Below, one piece after another: positions 20,959-32,394 of a stretch of 64,000 nucleotides of DNA. The position numbers and the translations under genes were made by a program. The notes beneath the pieces were generated by a model. It did not search any database. It had not been told where the DNA came from and worked only from the letters and a program-made list of their open reading frames with translations. Source of the DNA: Henckelia pumila (Eukaryota > Streptophyta > Magnoliopsida > Lamiales > Gesneriaceae); assembly GCF_033568475.1 (NCBI RefSeq), contig NW_027331831.1, forward strand, positions 12,648,001 through 12,712,000, written 5' to 3'. Position 1 is the stretch's first letter; each line of letters begins with the position of its first letter.

Positions 20959-21804
20959 ATGACAGGTAATAATTAATTGTGCATTATGTGCCCATAATTA
21001 TTTTTCTATCCAGTATGCTTTATTTTTTAACTTGTTGCTCCCTTGTTTGCCTACGTGTCCTTCTTCCTCATTGAGACCAACATTGGTATGGGAAAAAATC
21101 TGCTTAAAATTTTGTGTGCACGTATCTATATGTAATCATATAATATTTGATCTCAATCCATGGTTCATCATCGTCCCCTCCACTGCCCACTGCGAAGGGA
21201 ACCACGATTCGGGGAAGAGACGGGCGAGGATGGTTGGCGAGAGGCGGCGATGATTGGCAGCTATCAAAGATCGTCTTCCAGCCATGGAACATCCATTGTC
21301 AATGGATGCTTCCAAATCTGGCACGATCGATGCAGCTGTACGAGGGGCTGAGGGAATCGCGCGCGAGGATGATGTCCGAGGATGGTGCTAGGCGGCGTCA
21401 ACCAGAGGATACCCGGAGTCCAGAAACTCGAGATCACAGCCATGGTTGTGTTTTCGGGTGGGAACGGAACCAGATTTTGCACTCGAGGTCGGAAGGCGGC
21501 AACTTGACGGAGATGGCGACGCCAGCTCGAGGAAAGAAAACTCTGCAGCCGCTTGCCCTCCGAGGATGTTGATGGTGGTTGTTGCGCTACAATGACGGCC
21601 AGCTCACCGGCGATCGCTCGCCGAAGAAGATGGTCGTCGATGCGGGGCGAGTGCGATGGCGATGATGGCCGTGGGTGATATCGTTGATGATGGTAACACG
21701 ATTTATGATACCCATACACGTATATACATACATATATATACATATACATAAATATATATATATAATATTTCTAAGAAAACAAATAAGTAATTTTTATGCT
21801 TATG

Positions 21805-21848
<44 letters not shown>

Positions 21849-23988
21849 CATGACTATATGATTTATTTTTTTAAAAAACGTTGCAGGTTTTCCTTCACGG
21901 GGTAAGGTATTTTCGGTGTTAGTTGCTAACCGAGATACTCTTTCCCTCTCGCCAGTGGGGTCTAGCGGTGACAGTGAAATTGATGAGTGCTTATATCCTT
22001 TGAGTGATTTGAAAACAGTGGTATCTCGTGATATGACGAGATCACCTTATGTAAAAATTGATAGTAACCCGAATTCTTGCGATAATAGTGGTTCTGAAGA
22101 GTCTTCGGGAGGAGTGAGCAAGCGTCTTTTGGACGAGTCGGAGATTTTAAATCCCAGTAAAAATTTCGACTTATCCTCTAGAAATATCCTTAAAATTCCC
22201 AAAAATGGAGATCTTTGCCATGAACCGCCTCCGGGATATTTTACTGTATATCTGGAGTACTTTAATTTTGGTTTCTCGCTCCCTCCTCATGCCCTTTTGA
22301 TAGAAATTGTAGATAGTCTCGGGGTGAGTTTAAGTCAATTAACACCAAGTGCGATTCTTCTCTTTACGTGTTTCCTACGTAGAGTGAGTGAAATTAAAAT
22401 ATCCCCGACTATAGACTTATTCTATGCGCTTTTCTCGGTGCGTCGCTCCATGCCGGGTTCCTATACTTATTTTCTACCTCGGGGAGATTGTAAATTTTTA
22501 TCTCGTTGTCCATCTCCAAAAAATGATTGGAGAAAAAATTTTGTTTATGTATGGGATTATGGCTGGGAGGTTCCCATAGTTTGGAGTCCGGGCCATAGGA
22601 AAATTATATTTAGCAAAATCCACCGTGAATTGCAACTTAAATGTCGTTCCTTAGGCCTCTTCCAGGAGTTGGTTGACCCAAAAAGTTTGATTCCTGCCGG
22701 TAATGCTTTGTTCAAATTGAATTTTGATGACTGTATTTTGCGTCTTCTTTGGATTCTTCTACTCGTGGTAATTTAAAATTTATTAAATTTATTTACTGAT
22801 CATTGTCACTCTTCTCTTTGTGTTTGTTTGTAGGTGACAAATTAAGTTTGGCGGAGGTTCGCGCTTGCATAGAGAAAAACGAGAAAACTCCGTCAAAGAC
22901 ATCGAGAAAAGAGTCACCAATGGATCGAGGTAATCACAATTCCCAAGGGATTCCAAGGAGGAGGAATTCTCCCGGGCCATCCGACCGTGTCAATTGTTCT
23001 GGTCCTCCATCTAAAAATACTGACACTCGTGACCGAAGGAATGGTGGTAGAAGAAATGATGCTGACCGTGATACCCGTACTAGGGAGAATGCTAATGGTA
23101 GAATAAATCCAAAAAGAAGACGTGAAGATGAACGAACAGTTCCTCCCGACACTCGTGAGGGTTGTCACTTGTTCTTGGAGGGTGTGAACCATAAAAGTAA
23201 TGCTGGATCTTTTTGGGATTTGAAAGATCCAGACATTGGCTGGAGAAACGGAGCTAATCTCATTGGAGATCATGACAGGTTGCATCTACTGCCTCAGCCT
23301 ACCGAAGTATTAACTCGGTCTCTTGCCTCGTCTGCCTTCCAGGTATATTATTATACGTTTGATATTTGTTATGATTTTTATGTAGTAAACAATACTCCTT
23401 ATCTATGGGTCTTTGCAGATTTTATCGCTTGCCCAAACTTTTCAATTTCGAGAAGAGATGTCTCGAAATTCCGGGAGAAAATTTGATGACGAGCTGGCGT
23501 CATTAAGGGAAGAGTGCAAAAGACTCGGCGAGGAAGGTGCTAAGGCCCGAGATGATTTTCTCAAATCGCAAAAGGAGCTTGAAGAGAAATCCAAAAAGTA
23601 TGATGCAATGTGCAAGGATATGGAGCTACTTAAGGGAAAATATTCCCATGAATCGGAGACCGGTGAGACTTTTCTCAATTCGTCAATAGGAAAGAATCTC
23701 TTGCGAAGTACTGGAGAAAAAGCAATTGAATGCTACCGAGAGTCCACAGATTTTAGAGATGAAGTGATTCAGCGGGCGATCGTTATTCATGATGAAGTTG
23801 TAGTGGATTGCCGCAAGGAACTACGGAAAACTCAACTAATTCCAGAGGAAATTATTATGATGATTCACCCAAAGATTCCGGAGCCTAGTCTTGCCAGAGT
23901 TGAAGATGACTCGGATCCTCCCTTAGGAGATTTACTGGGAGGTCTGGGTGATGAGGAGATGATCGAAGCTTTGCGTTCGAATTTTTAG
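20959..23988 (+). CDS. Antisense gypsy-type ORF of the Tat element (spliced)
   Basis: It lies on the strand opposite gag-pol. Proposed exons are 20959-20965 (ATGACAG, a 7-base coding mini-exon before GTAAT), 21887 to about 22732 or 22741, 22834-23342 and 23419-23988, for roughly 640 aa. The mini-exon leaves one base that fits the phase of the next exon. The second exon encodes the putative gypsy-type transposon domain (PF04195-like: YFTVYLEYFNFGF, LTPSAILLFTCFLR, RKNFVYVW). The third is Arg/Asp-rich (RRNDADRDTRTRE). The fourth holds a long coiled coil (LASLREECKRLGEE to MELLKG) and ends at the stop at 23986-23988. The 5' splice site of the second long intron is uncertain; two GT sites give a legal phase. 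Such antisense ORFs are known in Tat elements; their function is not established. Confidence 0.75.
20966..21886 (+). other. Proposed first intron of the antisense gene
   Basis: It runs from GTAATAATT after the mini-exon to TTGCAG at 21886. It contains a GC-richer stretch (about 21160-21680) with overlapping spurious frames on both strands and a TA microsatellite (about 21811-21846). Confidence 0.5.
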
Positions 23989-24618
23989 CTTATACAGCCA
24001 ATAATGACGGTGTGTGTCGAAGCTATATGGAGACTAAACCGTGGAGTTTAGCTTTATTATTTCTTGCCACTTTCGGGCAAAATTTTTTTGTGACAGAGTC
24101 AAAGTCATAGACTTTTTTTTTTTGTTCTTTTTGAGTAAGTAAGTATTTGTCGATTATCATATCTCTTTTGCATTTTGAAGTTGCTATTGCATACTTGTTT
24201 GATGAATAAAATACTATCGCTTTAACAATGGAGTACTTGGGAGGGGATCAATCTCCCAAGATTTTGTCTCATGGGGAATTCCTAAACCCACTTGGTGCGT
24301 GGTGAGGTATCCCGGGACTTATAATGTTATTATGTCGTCCTGACCTCTTACAGCGTCATAAGTTCAAATGTCCCAAGGGGCTGGCCAAGCCTCTTACTGT
24401 TGGGAATTTTTTATGATTGCTAGGGTCTATGACGTTTATGTCGTAAGTAAGCGTTAGTATAGGAGAGGAGATATGATATGCTTTCGACAAAGTAATCTGT
24501 TTATATAAAAACAATAATCAAATTAGTTGAACAATGTATCACAAAATTGTAATATGAAAACATAAGGAAAATATGCTAAAAAAGATAAATTTAGCCTATT
24601 ATTGACGAGAGTTGCAGT
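23989..24618. other. Convergent spacer between the antisense gene and pol
   Basis: This is the space between the 3' ends of the antisense gene (+) and the pol ORF (-). It holds no frame of note. It would contain the polyadenylation region of the antisense gene. Confidence 0.5.
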
Positions 24619-26946
24619 TTATGCATAAAACTTCTTCAGGTTGGCCACGTTCCAAGGCCTGGGAAGTATTCTTCCATCTGAATGTTTGAGGCGATATGTT
24701 CCCATCTTCACAATTTCAATTACTTTGTAGGGGCCTTCCCATTTCGGATCCAGCTTGCCCACAGACTTTAAGATGTCAGATTTTCTCAATACAAGATCTC
24801 CTACTTGGAAAGATCTTGGTTTGACTCTGTCATTGTATGCTTTAGTCATACAAGCTCGATATCTCTCGGCTCGTGTTGAAGCTCCATCTCTCAGTTCATC
24901 CACCAAGTCCAATGAAATTCGGAGGGCTTGGTCATTCCCAGATGGAGTGTACTGTTTCACTCGCCATGATTGCTCTCCGATTTCGGCAGGAGCCACAGCT
25001 TCCGCTCCGTAGGCCAAGTTGAAAGGAGATTCTCCAGTTGAAGAGCGTGGGGTGGTTCGATATGCCCATAGAACACTTGGCAACTCATCCACCCATTTTC
25101 CTTTGGCATTGCCTAGGCGTGTTTTGAGGTGCTGTAGAATGGTCCGGTTGGTGACCTCGGTTTGCCCATTTGCTTGAGGATTCCCTACAGAAGTGAAGAA
25201 CTGCCTGATAGAGAGTCCTCTGCACCAGTCTTTTATCTTCGCTCCAGAGAATTGAGTTCCATTATCTGAAACCAAGGTTTGAGGAATGCCAAATCTGCAT
25301 ATTATATTCTTCCATAAGAAATTGATTACATCTCTCTCGGATATTTTGGCCAATGGTTCAGCTTCGACCCATTTGGTGAAATAATCCACAGCTACTATCA
25401 GAAATTTTCTTTGTCCGGTAGCAGGAGGAAAAGGACCTACCAAATCCATTCCCCATTGAGCAAAAGGTAGAGGACTTTCCAGGGGCTGTAAGGTTGTAGC
25501 CGGCTGGTGATGGAAGTTAGCATGCTCTTGACATGCATGACAATGTTTTGCTAACTCCATAGCATCTTGCTTCATCGTTGGCCAAAAGTACCCTTGGCGC
25601 AATGCTTTCCCCGCGAGAGCTCTGCCAGCTAAATGATTTCCACATATTCCTTCATGAATTTCACGGAGCACATAGTTTCCCTTAGCTGGCGTTAGACACT
25701 TTAGGTAAGGTGAAGAGAAACCTCTTTTGTACAGTTCTCCGTCAATGATCGTGAACCGAGCAGCTCTCACTCTAAGTTTTCGAGCTTCGACTTGGTTAGC
25801 AGGTAGTTTCTCTTGCTTTAAATAGTCGATTATTTCATCTTTCCAACTAGGCTCTTTGCTGTCAGCACAGAAGACTGTAACATCACTTCCATCAGTTTCT
25901 TCCTTGCCATAAGTTAGGAATGTAATTTTCCTATTATCAATGTTGGCCAAGGAGCTTGCTAACTTGGCAAGGCGGTCTGCTGACTCATTTTCCCCTCTAG
26001 GTATCTGCTTTATATCATAGCTGTCTAAACGCGAGAGAAGCTCGTTTACTTGAGTGAGGTATGCAAACATTTTATCTTCCTTTGCTTCATAATTTCCATT
26101 AACTTGACTGACGATAAGTTGGGAGTCACTGTGTATCGTCAGTCTTCTTGCTCCGACTGACAGGGCCAATTTAATTCCCATGATGAAAGCTTCATATTCT
26201 GCCTCATTATTCGTTGCAGGGAATAGAAATTTGACGGCATATTGAAATTTATCTCCCTGTGGGCTCTCCACAACTATACCTGCACCGCTTCCCGTAGAGG
26301 TTGATGACCCGTCGACATAAACAATCCATGTTTGGGTGGAACTCTCTTCTTGAGTTACTGTCATTTCTACTAGAAAATCAGCCAGAATTTGTGCTTTAAT
26401 CGCTGGACGTGGGCGATATTCAATTCCATATTGGCTCAGTTCAACAGCCCACTTAACCATTCTTCCTGATGCTTCAGGACTCGAGATAATTTGTTTGAGA
26501 GGATGATTGGTGAGTACAATTATTGGATGAGAGTGAAAGTAAGGACGTAATTTTCTCGCTGCAATTACCAAAGCCAGTGCCAGTTTCTCGATCTTTGTAT
26601 ATCTTAATTCTGCTCCGTGTAAAGTTCGACTGATATAATAAACTGGCTTGTGCTCACGTCCTACTTCAGAGACCAATACTGCACTTACCGCCTCCGCAGA
26701 TATTGCCAGATAAATTAACAGGGTGTCACCTTCGTTTGGTTTCACCAACAACGGCGGAGAGGTCAGATGCACTTTCAACTCGTCAAATGCTTGCTGACAC
26801 TCTTCTGTCCATTGAAAACCTTTCCCACTCCTCAACATTTTGAAAAATGGTAAACCCTTGTCTGCAGATCTTGAGATAAATCGGTTGAGGGCGGCCAAAC
26901 GTCCTGTCAATTCTTGGATGCCTTTTACACTCTTCGGAGGATTCAT
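24619..26946 (-). pseudogene. Tat pol, downstream part: RNase H, archaeal-type RNase H, integrase
   Basis: 775 codons open from 26946 down to a stop at 24619. In order: the RT connection (GRLAALNRFISR); a first RNase H-like domain (about residues 90-170, KPVYYISRTL); a second, archaeal-type RNase H (about 205-330, IVYVDGSS, NNEAEYEAFIMG, HSDSQLIVSQV); and integrase with an HHCC finger (about 430-475, CHACQEH) and the DDE triad (GMDLVGPF, VSDNGTQFSG, NGQTEVTNR). The ATG at 26946 is an internal Met of the polyprotein, not a natural start. It is separated from the upstream frame by a frameshift near 26980. Confidence 0.92.
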
Positions 26947-26968
26947 GTTTAAAATAGCTTTGATTTTT

Positions 26969-29900
26969 TCAGGGTTGGCCTATTCCTCGTTCTGACACCA
27001 TATAACCAAGAAATTTGCCTCCTCGTACACCAAAAGTGCATTTATCCGGATTAAGTTTCATCCTGTATTTTCTGAGTATACTGAAACATTCCTCAAGATC
27101 TTCCAAATGATTAGATGCTTGAATACTTTTGACGAGCATGTCATCTATATAAACTTCCATGTTACGCCCGATCAATTGTTCGAACATGCTATTTACCAAA
27201 CGCTGATAGGTAGCTCCAGCATTTTTCAGACCAAACGGCATTACATCATAACAATAAATTCCTCGATCAGTGATGAAACTTGCTTTTTCTCGGTCTTCTG
27301 GCGCTAGGCCGATCTGATTGTATCCTTGATATGCATCAAGAAAAGTGAGCAGCTCGCATCCTGCTGTCGAATCGACTAACAAGTCAATTCGAGGGAGTGG
27401 AAACGGATCTTTGGGGCATGCTTTGTTGAGATCAGTGAAATCTATACACAAACGCCACTTTCCTCCAGGTTTTGGTACTAAAACCACATTTGCAAGCCAA
27501 TCTGGGTATGAAACTGGCCTGATGTACTTTGCCACTAAGAGTTTCTCCACTTCCGCGGCTATATGCCGATTTTTCTCTGGACCAAATGCTCTTTTCTTTT
27601 GCTTCACCGGTCTCATTTTCGGATCAACACGGAGGTGATGAAGCGCATATTCATGAGGTATTCCTGGCAGATGCTCATCACCCCAAGCAAACACGTCTAG
27701 ATTGCGACCAAGAAAATTTTTCAACTTCTCTTCCAGCTCAGGAGGTAATTCGGTCCCAATCTTTAGGGTTTTCTTGGGATCAGTTGGAATGATTGCCACA
27801 TGTTTCAGAGTTTCAGTTGCTGTTATTCTCTCTTTGCTCTCAGCTTCTTCATCCACCAAATGAATTCCGTTTTCACGCAAAAGCTTTCCGGGTTTTGGTG
27901 GTTTTTCCTCGCCAGAGACTTGTCTTTTCCGATTTTCTGACGAACCCCGCAGAGTCACTACATGACACTCTCTAGCTAGACGATGATCACCAAGGGCTTC
28001 TCCTACTCCTCCTGGAGTCGGAAACTTCAGCTTCATATGATATGTCGATCCGATGGCTTGGAATATATTGAGACTTGGTCGTCCCAATATCACATTGTAC
28101 GCAGATGAAGCTTTTACCACAAGGAATTTCACCATTTTAGTAGACCGCTTGGGGTAAGAACCCAAGGATAGAGGAAGCGTTACCTCTCCCAAAGCTTCAA
28201 CTATTTCTCCGGAAAATCCGACTAGTGGAGTGTTTACTGGAGTTAACTGTGCATTACTAATACCCAACTTTACGAATGCATTATGAAAAATTATGTCGGC
28301 CGAACTTCCTGAATCCACTAGAATTTTCTTTACCCAAAAATTGGATATTGTGGCTGAGATGATTAAAGCATCATTATGGGTACCCCGAGGGTTCTCCAGA
28401 TCTTTGTCACTGAATGATAATCCATCTTGAATGGTTCCAACTTCACATATTGACAAGGATGTGGGGCTGGATAAATTGTTGGTTCCTTTTGCTGCTCGCA
28501 GAAGAGCTTTTCTTGCATTGTTCGAGTCGCCACAAGCAGGCCCCCCAGTGATTACGGCGATTACCCCTCCCGAGGGCAAATTTTCATCCGCTCGTTCATG
28601 CTGTTTCCCAGTTTCATCATGGCGCTTTTGATAGTCATGTTTTGGTTGTTCGTCCCGACGCCTGTCGTCTCGTTTTTCACCGCGGGACTTGTCCACGAAA
28701 TTCCCCAAATGTCCGCGCTTTATGAGTTTTTCAATTTCTGCTCGCAAACTGAAGCAATCTTCTGTAGTATGGCCTTTATCTTTATGAAAATGACAATACT
28801 TTTCCGAACGTAGGCGCTTTGGGTTATTCTGCATTGGGCGAGGGGGACGTAACAATCCTTGTTTTTCAGCCACTACCAGTATATCGGTCAGACGTGCATT
28901 GAGGGGTGTATTCTGGAGACGGGGGCTCTGTGCTGTTCGCTTCTCGTCTCGCTTTCTAATATCTGGTTTATCTTCTTCTCTCTTTCTTTTATTCAGGTAG
29001 TGTGGTTCAATAGATTCCTCAACCCGAATGTATTTCTCAGCTCTTTCCAGTAATTCCTCTAGGTTTTTGGGCGGCCTTCCCGCTATTGATTCCTTGAACT
29101 TCCGATGACGCAAGTTTTGCTGCATTATTCCGGCTAACAAATCATGGTTCACATGTAAGACTTCGTGCACCGCATGAGTAAATCGCCGAACATAGTCCCT
29201 CAGACATTCTCCTTCTTTTTGAATGACTGTGAACAAATATGCTGCTGTTTTTGGGTATTTTTTGTTAATTGAGAATTGCTGGATGAAGCAGTCAGTAAGT
29301 TGCTCCAAATTGGCAATAGATCCGGAGGGTAACTTGTTGAACCATGTGAGCGCTCTTCCTGATAATGTTGTTCGGAAAATTTTGCAGTATGCAGCATCTG
29401 TGATATCATACAAATCCGCTTTCGCGTAGAATTTGTCAATATGGTCTTGGGGGTCACTCGTTCCATCGAACTCAGGTAAGCTGGGGATTTTGACTCCCTT
29501 TGGTAATGCTTCAGATAATATGTCATCAGTGAAGGGGCTTCGGCGTGACGGCAAAATTGCGGAAATATTCTCTCCAGTTACATGTGTGCGAGATCCATCC
29601 TTCCGAGCTGGATTAGTGATCTTGTTTTCGCCAGAAATGTCATGAACTGTGTGAACACTTGCTTCACCGTCTTTCTGAGTAGTATTTTTCTTGGTCCCCC
29701 CTTGATCTTTATCATTCACTTTAGATTTATCTTTATTTGGGTCTCCGTTATTAGGGTCAAGAGATGACGAGCCTTCAGTCTGAGCCTTTTTCTTGCTGCT
29801 TTTGCGCTTGCGAGTTTCTAGGTACTGAGCAACTGCATCTTTTGCTGCGAGTGCGGCTGTGTTTTCCATTAGCGCGGTCAAGTCTTCACGGGTGAGAGTA

Positions 29901-30037
29901 ATACTCTGCGGTGCGTTTCCATTGTTAATATTTCCTTGAGACATTTTTGAAGTAATATGTGTTCTCAATGACGTAATGAACAGTTTCCCACGGACGGCGC
30001 CAAGCTGATGTAGCCAAAAATCACTTGTATGTGACAC
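26969..30037 (-). pseudogene. Tat gag, protease and reverse transcriptase part, ends at frameshift
   Basis: The open frame runs from 30037 to 26969, but the first 31 codons lie over the LTR edge and primer site. The likely start is the Met at 29944-29942 (MSQGN). Domains: gag capsid-like region (about residues 190-340), a CxxH...GHxxxxC knuckle (YCHFHKDKGHTTEDC, about 430), aspartic protease (LVDSGSSADIIF, about 580) and reverse transcriptase (about 830-1015) with YIDDML. The frame ends in GIGQP followed by TGA just after the RT. The later frame then continues in another phase, consistent with loss of two bases (or an equivalent shift) near 26980. Confidence 0.92.
29987..30005 (-). other. Primer binding site of the Tat element
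   Basis: On the - strand the sequence after the LTR reads GCTTGGCGCCGTCCGTGGG. A GGCGCCG core next to the LTR is the usual priming site of plant Tat and Athila elements, complementary to a tRNA 3' end. The exact tRNA is not assigned. Confidence 0.75.
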
Positions 30038-30440
30038 GTTGCTTCCGCAAAGTCCGGAGTATCAGTAAGTCCTTGTATGTTCCCGATGGAGATCTTCAGT
30101 GGGTTGTTCCTACGTCACAAAACAAAGTCAGAGGAGCCGGGAGGGTTCCCGGCGAAGGCACTCCGACGCTCAAGTCAGTTATTACTCAAGGAATAATAAT
30201 CGAGAGTAGAGCGATCTATTGCTTAAGAAAGTGTGTACCTTAATAATGAAGTGACTTGAGCTATTTATAGATATTCGGAGAGTTTCACGGGCTTAAGCCT
30301 CTTATGGGCCTTTGTAGAATTCAGGGCCTGCTTGAATTAAATATATATAATATTTAAATAAGCTTGGGCCTTAAAAATATTCGGAGTGGGCCTTCATGAT
30401 CGGGCTCAGGCCCAGTTGAATTTTTAGGTGTAACCTATCA
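30006..30440 (-). repeat. 5' LTR of the Tat element
   Basis: 435 bases, directly followed on the - strand by the primer binding site. A TATA-like CTATAAATAG (- strand, near 30260-30270) could be the promoter. The last base is followed by the target duplication ATTGA. Confidence 0.97.
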
Positions 30441-30797
30441 ATTGATTTTATAGTTTTTTGATTTAAATTATTATTTGGAACTCCATTCACATTAAGCAAA
30501 TACATATAGATATTTAAATAGTAGTTTATGTACGTTTTGTTCTGTTTTTTTATCCATGTTGAAGGTTTTTTATATATAGAGTACGTTAATCACCATTTTG
30601 AAAAAGAAAATAAAATTGATCAAGGCGGAGTCAGAAATCCTAAACTACCCGGGCTAAAATTTTAAACTTTAGAATTATTTAAACTTTTGAATCGAACCAA
30701 CCGGGCTATTATCAAATTAATCTAAAATTTTTCCAAAATCAATATATATATTAAATTTTAAATTTTTTTCAGGCTACCCGAACTACAGTCCGAGTGC
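30441..30797. other. AT-rich flank between the Tat element and the mitochondrial insert
   Basis: It starts with the right copy of ATTGA. No coding sequence is seen. GGCGGAGTCAG at about 30623 resembles the inverted partner of TGGCTCCGCC near 31210 and could mark the edge of an element containing the mitochondrial rRNA pieces. Confidence 0.4.
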
Positions 30798-30881
30798 CCT
30801 GGCTCAGAAGGAACGCTAGCTATATGCTTAACACATGCAAGTCGAACGTTGTTTTCGAGGAGCTGGGCAGAAGGAAAAGAG
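30798..30881 (+). pseudogene. rrn18: Nuclear fragment of mitochondrial 18S rRNA (rrn18)
   Basis: CCTGGCTCAGAAGGAACGC followed by TATATGCTTAACACATGCAA is the 5' end of plant mitochondrial 18S rRNA. The match continues to about GGAAAAGAG (30881). Only some 84 bases are present, so it is a NUMT fragment and not a functional gene. Confidence 0.85.
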
Positions 30882-30921
30882 CACCCTCTAAGCCTAAGTA
30901 TTCCTCAATGACCGATAGCAT

Positions 30922-30955
<34 letters not shown>

Positions 30956-31011
30956 ATTTAGGGAGTGCAATAGAGAACCTGAGATCCGATGCGAACAATC
31001 AGTCGAAGGAG
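30882..31011 (+). pseudogene. rrn26: Nuclear fragment of mitochondrial 26S rRNA (rrn26)
   Basis: CACCCTCTAAGCCTAAGTAT, TACCGTGAGGGAAAGGTGAA and CAATCAGTCGAAGGAG are plant mitochondrial 26S rRNA. The piece is joined directly to the 18S fragment with no spacer, an order that does not exist within one rRNA gene. The junction has a short overlap (AGAG/GCACCC). Confidence 0.85.
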
Positions 31012-31220
31012 CAAATCGATATGCTGAAATAAACAATAAAATAAGAAGCGTGAGGGGGGGGGGGGGGGTATTTGAGGACTGAGAGCTACTAAAGAGAGTT
31101 AAAGGAAGGCAAGGGAGTGATCCTCGGGTGAGGATCACGAACCGCTTTCATCCCTTGTTAGAGCGAGTGTTCCAGTGAGAGCTGGCCCTTTTCTCCTTTC
31201 GAGCTATATGTGGCTCCGCC
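31012..31220. other. Sequence downstream of the mitochondrial rRNA pieces, origin unclear
   Basis: It contains a run of G (about 31057-31069), GAGTGATCCTCGGGTGAGGATCAC (an imperfect palindrome near 31110-31140) and TGGCTCCGCC (about 31209-31218). Its base composition is like the neighbouring mitochondrial pieces and it may be more organellar DNA, but it was not recognised. Confidence 0.35.
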
Positions 31221-32394
31221 ACTCACTCATCAGTACCATTTTATTTTGAAAGAGAAATATGCATGGTGATCATGTTTCATTTATAATTATTTGATGATTA
31301 AAAATAATTTTTAACTTGGAATAAAAGTAATTGGAAGATACGCGAATGAATATTACTTGATCTGAAAAGGTTGGAATAGAACACAAAATTAGAATTGGAT
31401 TAAAAAAACCAATTAGTTTGATGAGTAATAATTAGATTGTGTTTTTATACATTTTATGTTGAGTAGTGATGAAGTAAATGTATAATTTTTAAATAACTGA
31501 GATCCTAGATGACTTATTTTAGGATCGAAATTTTAAGCAAGTATAAACATTTAAAAAAAACAATAAATAGAGGGTAATATAAATGATTTTATACAACTAA
31601 AAAAACAAACATAAGAATACGATTAATAGCAAACATAGATGCAAAGAACAATCCGTCGCTTCCTACCGTAACTTGAAGCTGCGGAGAATTTTACTGATTT
31701 CTGAAAGGGGAAAGAACTTGGAATTCTAAACAACAGCAACACATCAATTTTAAGATTAGTCGAAACGAGAGATTTTCTCTATCCGCAAGAAGAAATTGTC
31801 CGTTATAAGTGCTAAACGTTGGCGGCAATCGTCTCTAAGATACAACAACTTACGAACGAGATATATCAGCACAAAAAATATTTCGAACTTCAACGAACGA
31901 AAATAAGCAGAATTTTCTTTGTGAGAGTGGAAAAAAATATAGAGAATCAGAAATCTGACGTTTGATGTTATCCGAGATCGTAAGTTGTTTTTTTCTGCGT
32001 TATAACGAGTCATATATATAGACTGACAGAAAAAGCCCAAAAGGAGACGTAACTTTTTGAAATACAGATGACACGCTCGAGCGGTAATTTTGCACCGCTC
32101 GAGCGACAAATCTTATGTCCGGCAATCTTCTGGATGCTTGCTCGAGCGATAAGTTTGTGTCGCTCTAGCGACAAGCTTTCTGGCCTGCAGGTGGAGTGCT
32201 GCCCACTCGAGCGACAAGTTTTCTTTCTTCTTCATAATAAAGTAATAATAAATATTATTTTTTAACTAAATTTTATCCAAAAAAAATAATTGAATCATAA
32301 GACCTCCATTTTTCCTCACCTCATCGCCCTGAGCCGGCTGTATGCGTGTTAGTTGCATCGACTAGCATTTTTTAACTAAATTTTACCCTCATCG
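31221..32394. other. Possible - strand LTR relic and CTCGAGCG repeat cluster
   Basis: No coding gene. Read on the - strand, 32030-31740 has a TATA-like TATATATATGACTCG and then a leader with TTCGTTCG, ATCTCGTTCG and GCGGATAGAG, resembling a plant copia LTR. Upstream of it (32074-32215) CTCGAGCG-type motifs recur five or six times. LTR boundaries and coding parts are missing. Confidence 0.35.

Larger units (their letters stand above)
20143..30440 (-). mobile_element. Complete Ty3/gypsy retrotransposon, Tat lineage
   Basis: Two 435-base LTRs (20143-20577 and 30006-30440) differ at one base (20527 A, 30390 G). The target duplication ATTGA is found at 20138-20142 and 30441-30445. Gag-pol lies on the - strand, so the right LTR is the 5' one. 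Next to it is a primer binding site (29987-30005), and next to the left LTR is the polypurine tract (GAGAGTGGGGGGCC on the - strand). Lineage evidence is the archaeal-type second RNase H and the long region between integrase and 3' LTR carrying an opposite-strand ORF. The insertion is recent, but pol is frameshifted. Confidence 0.97.

Noticed and set aside
21104..21749. Several overlapping frames on both strands (up to 161 codons on the - strand)
   Set aside because: They overlap one another in different phases within a GC-richer part of the proposed intron and show no domain; low-complexity histidine/proline runs explain their length.
30798..31011. Functional rRNA genes
   Set aside because: Only about 84 and 130 bases of mitochondrial 18S and 26S rRNA are present and they are fused, so they are nuclear fragments.
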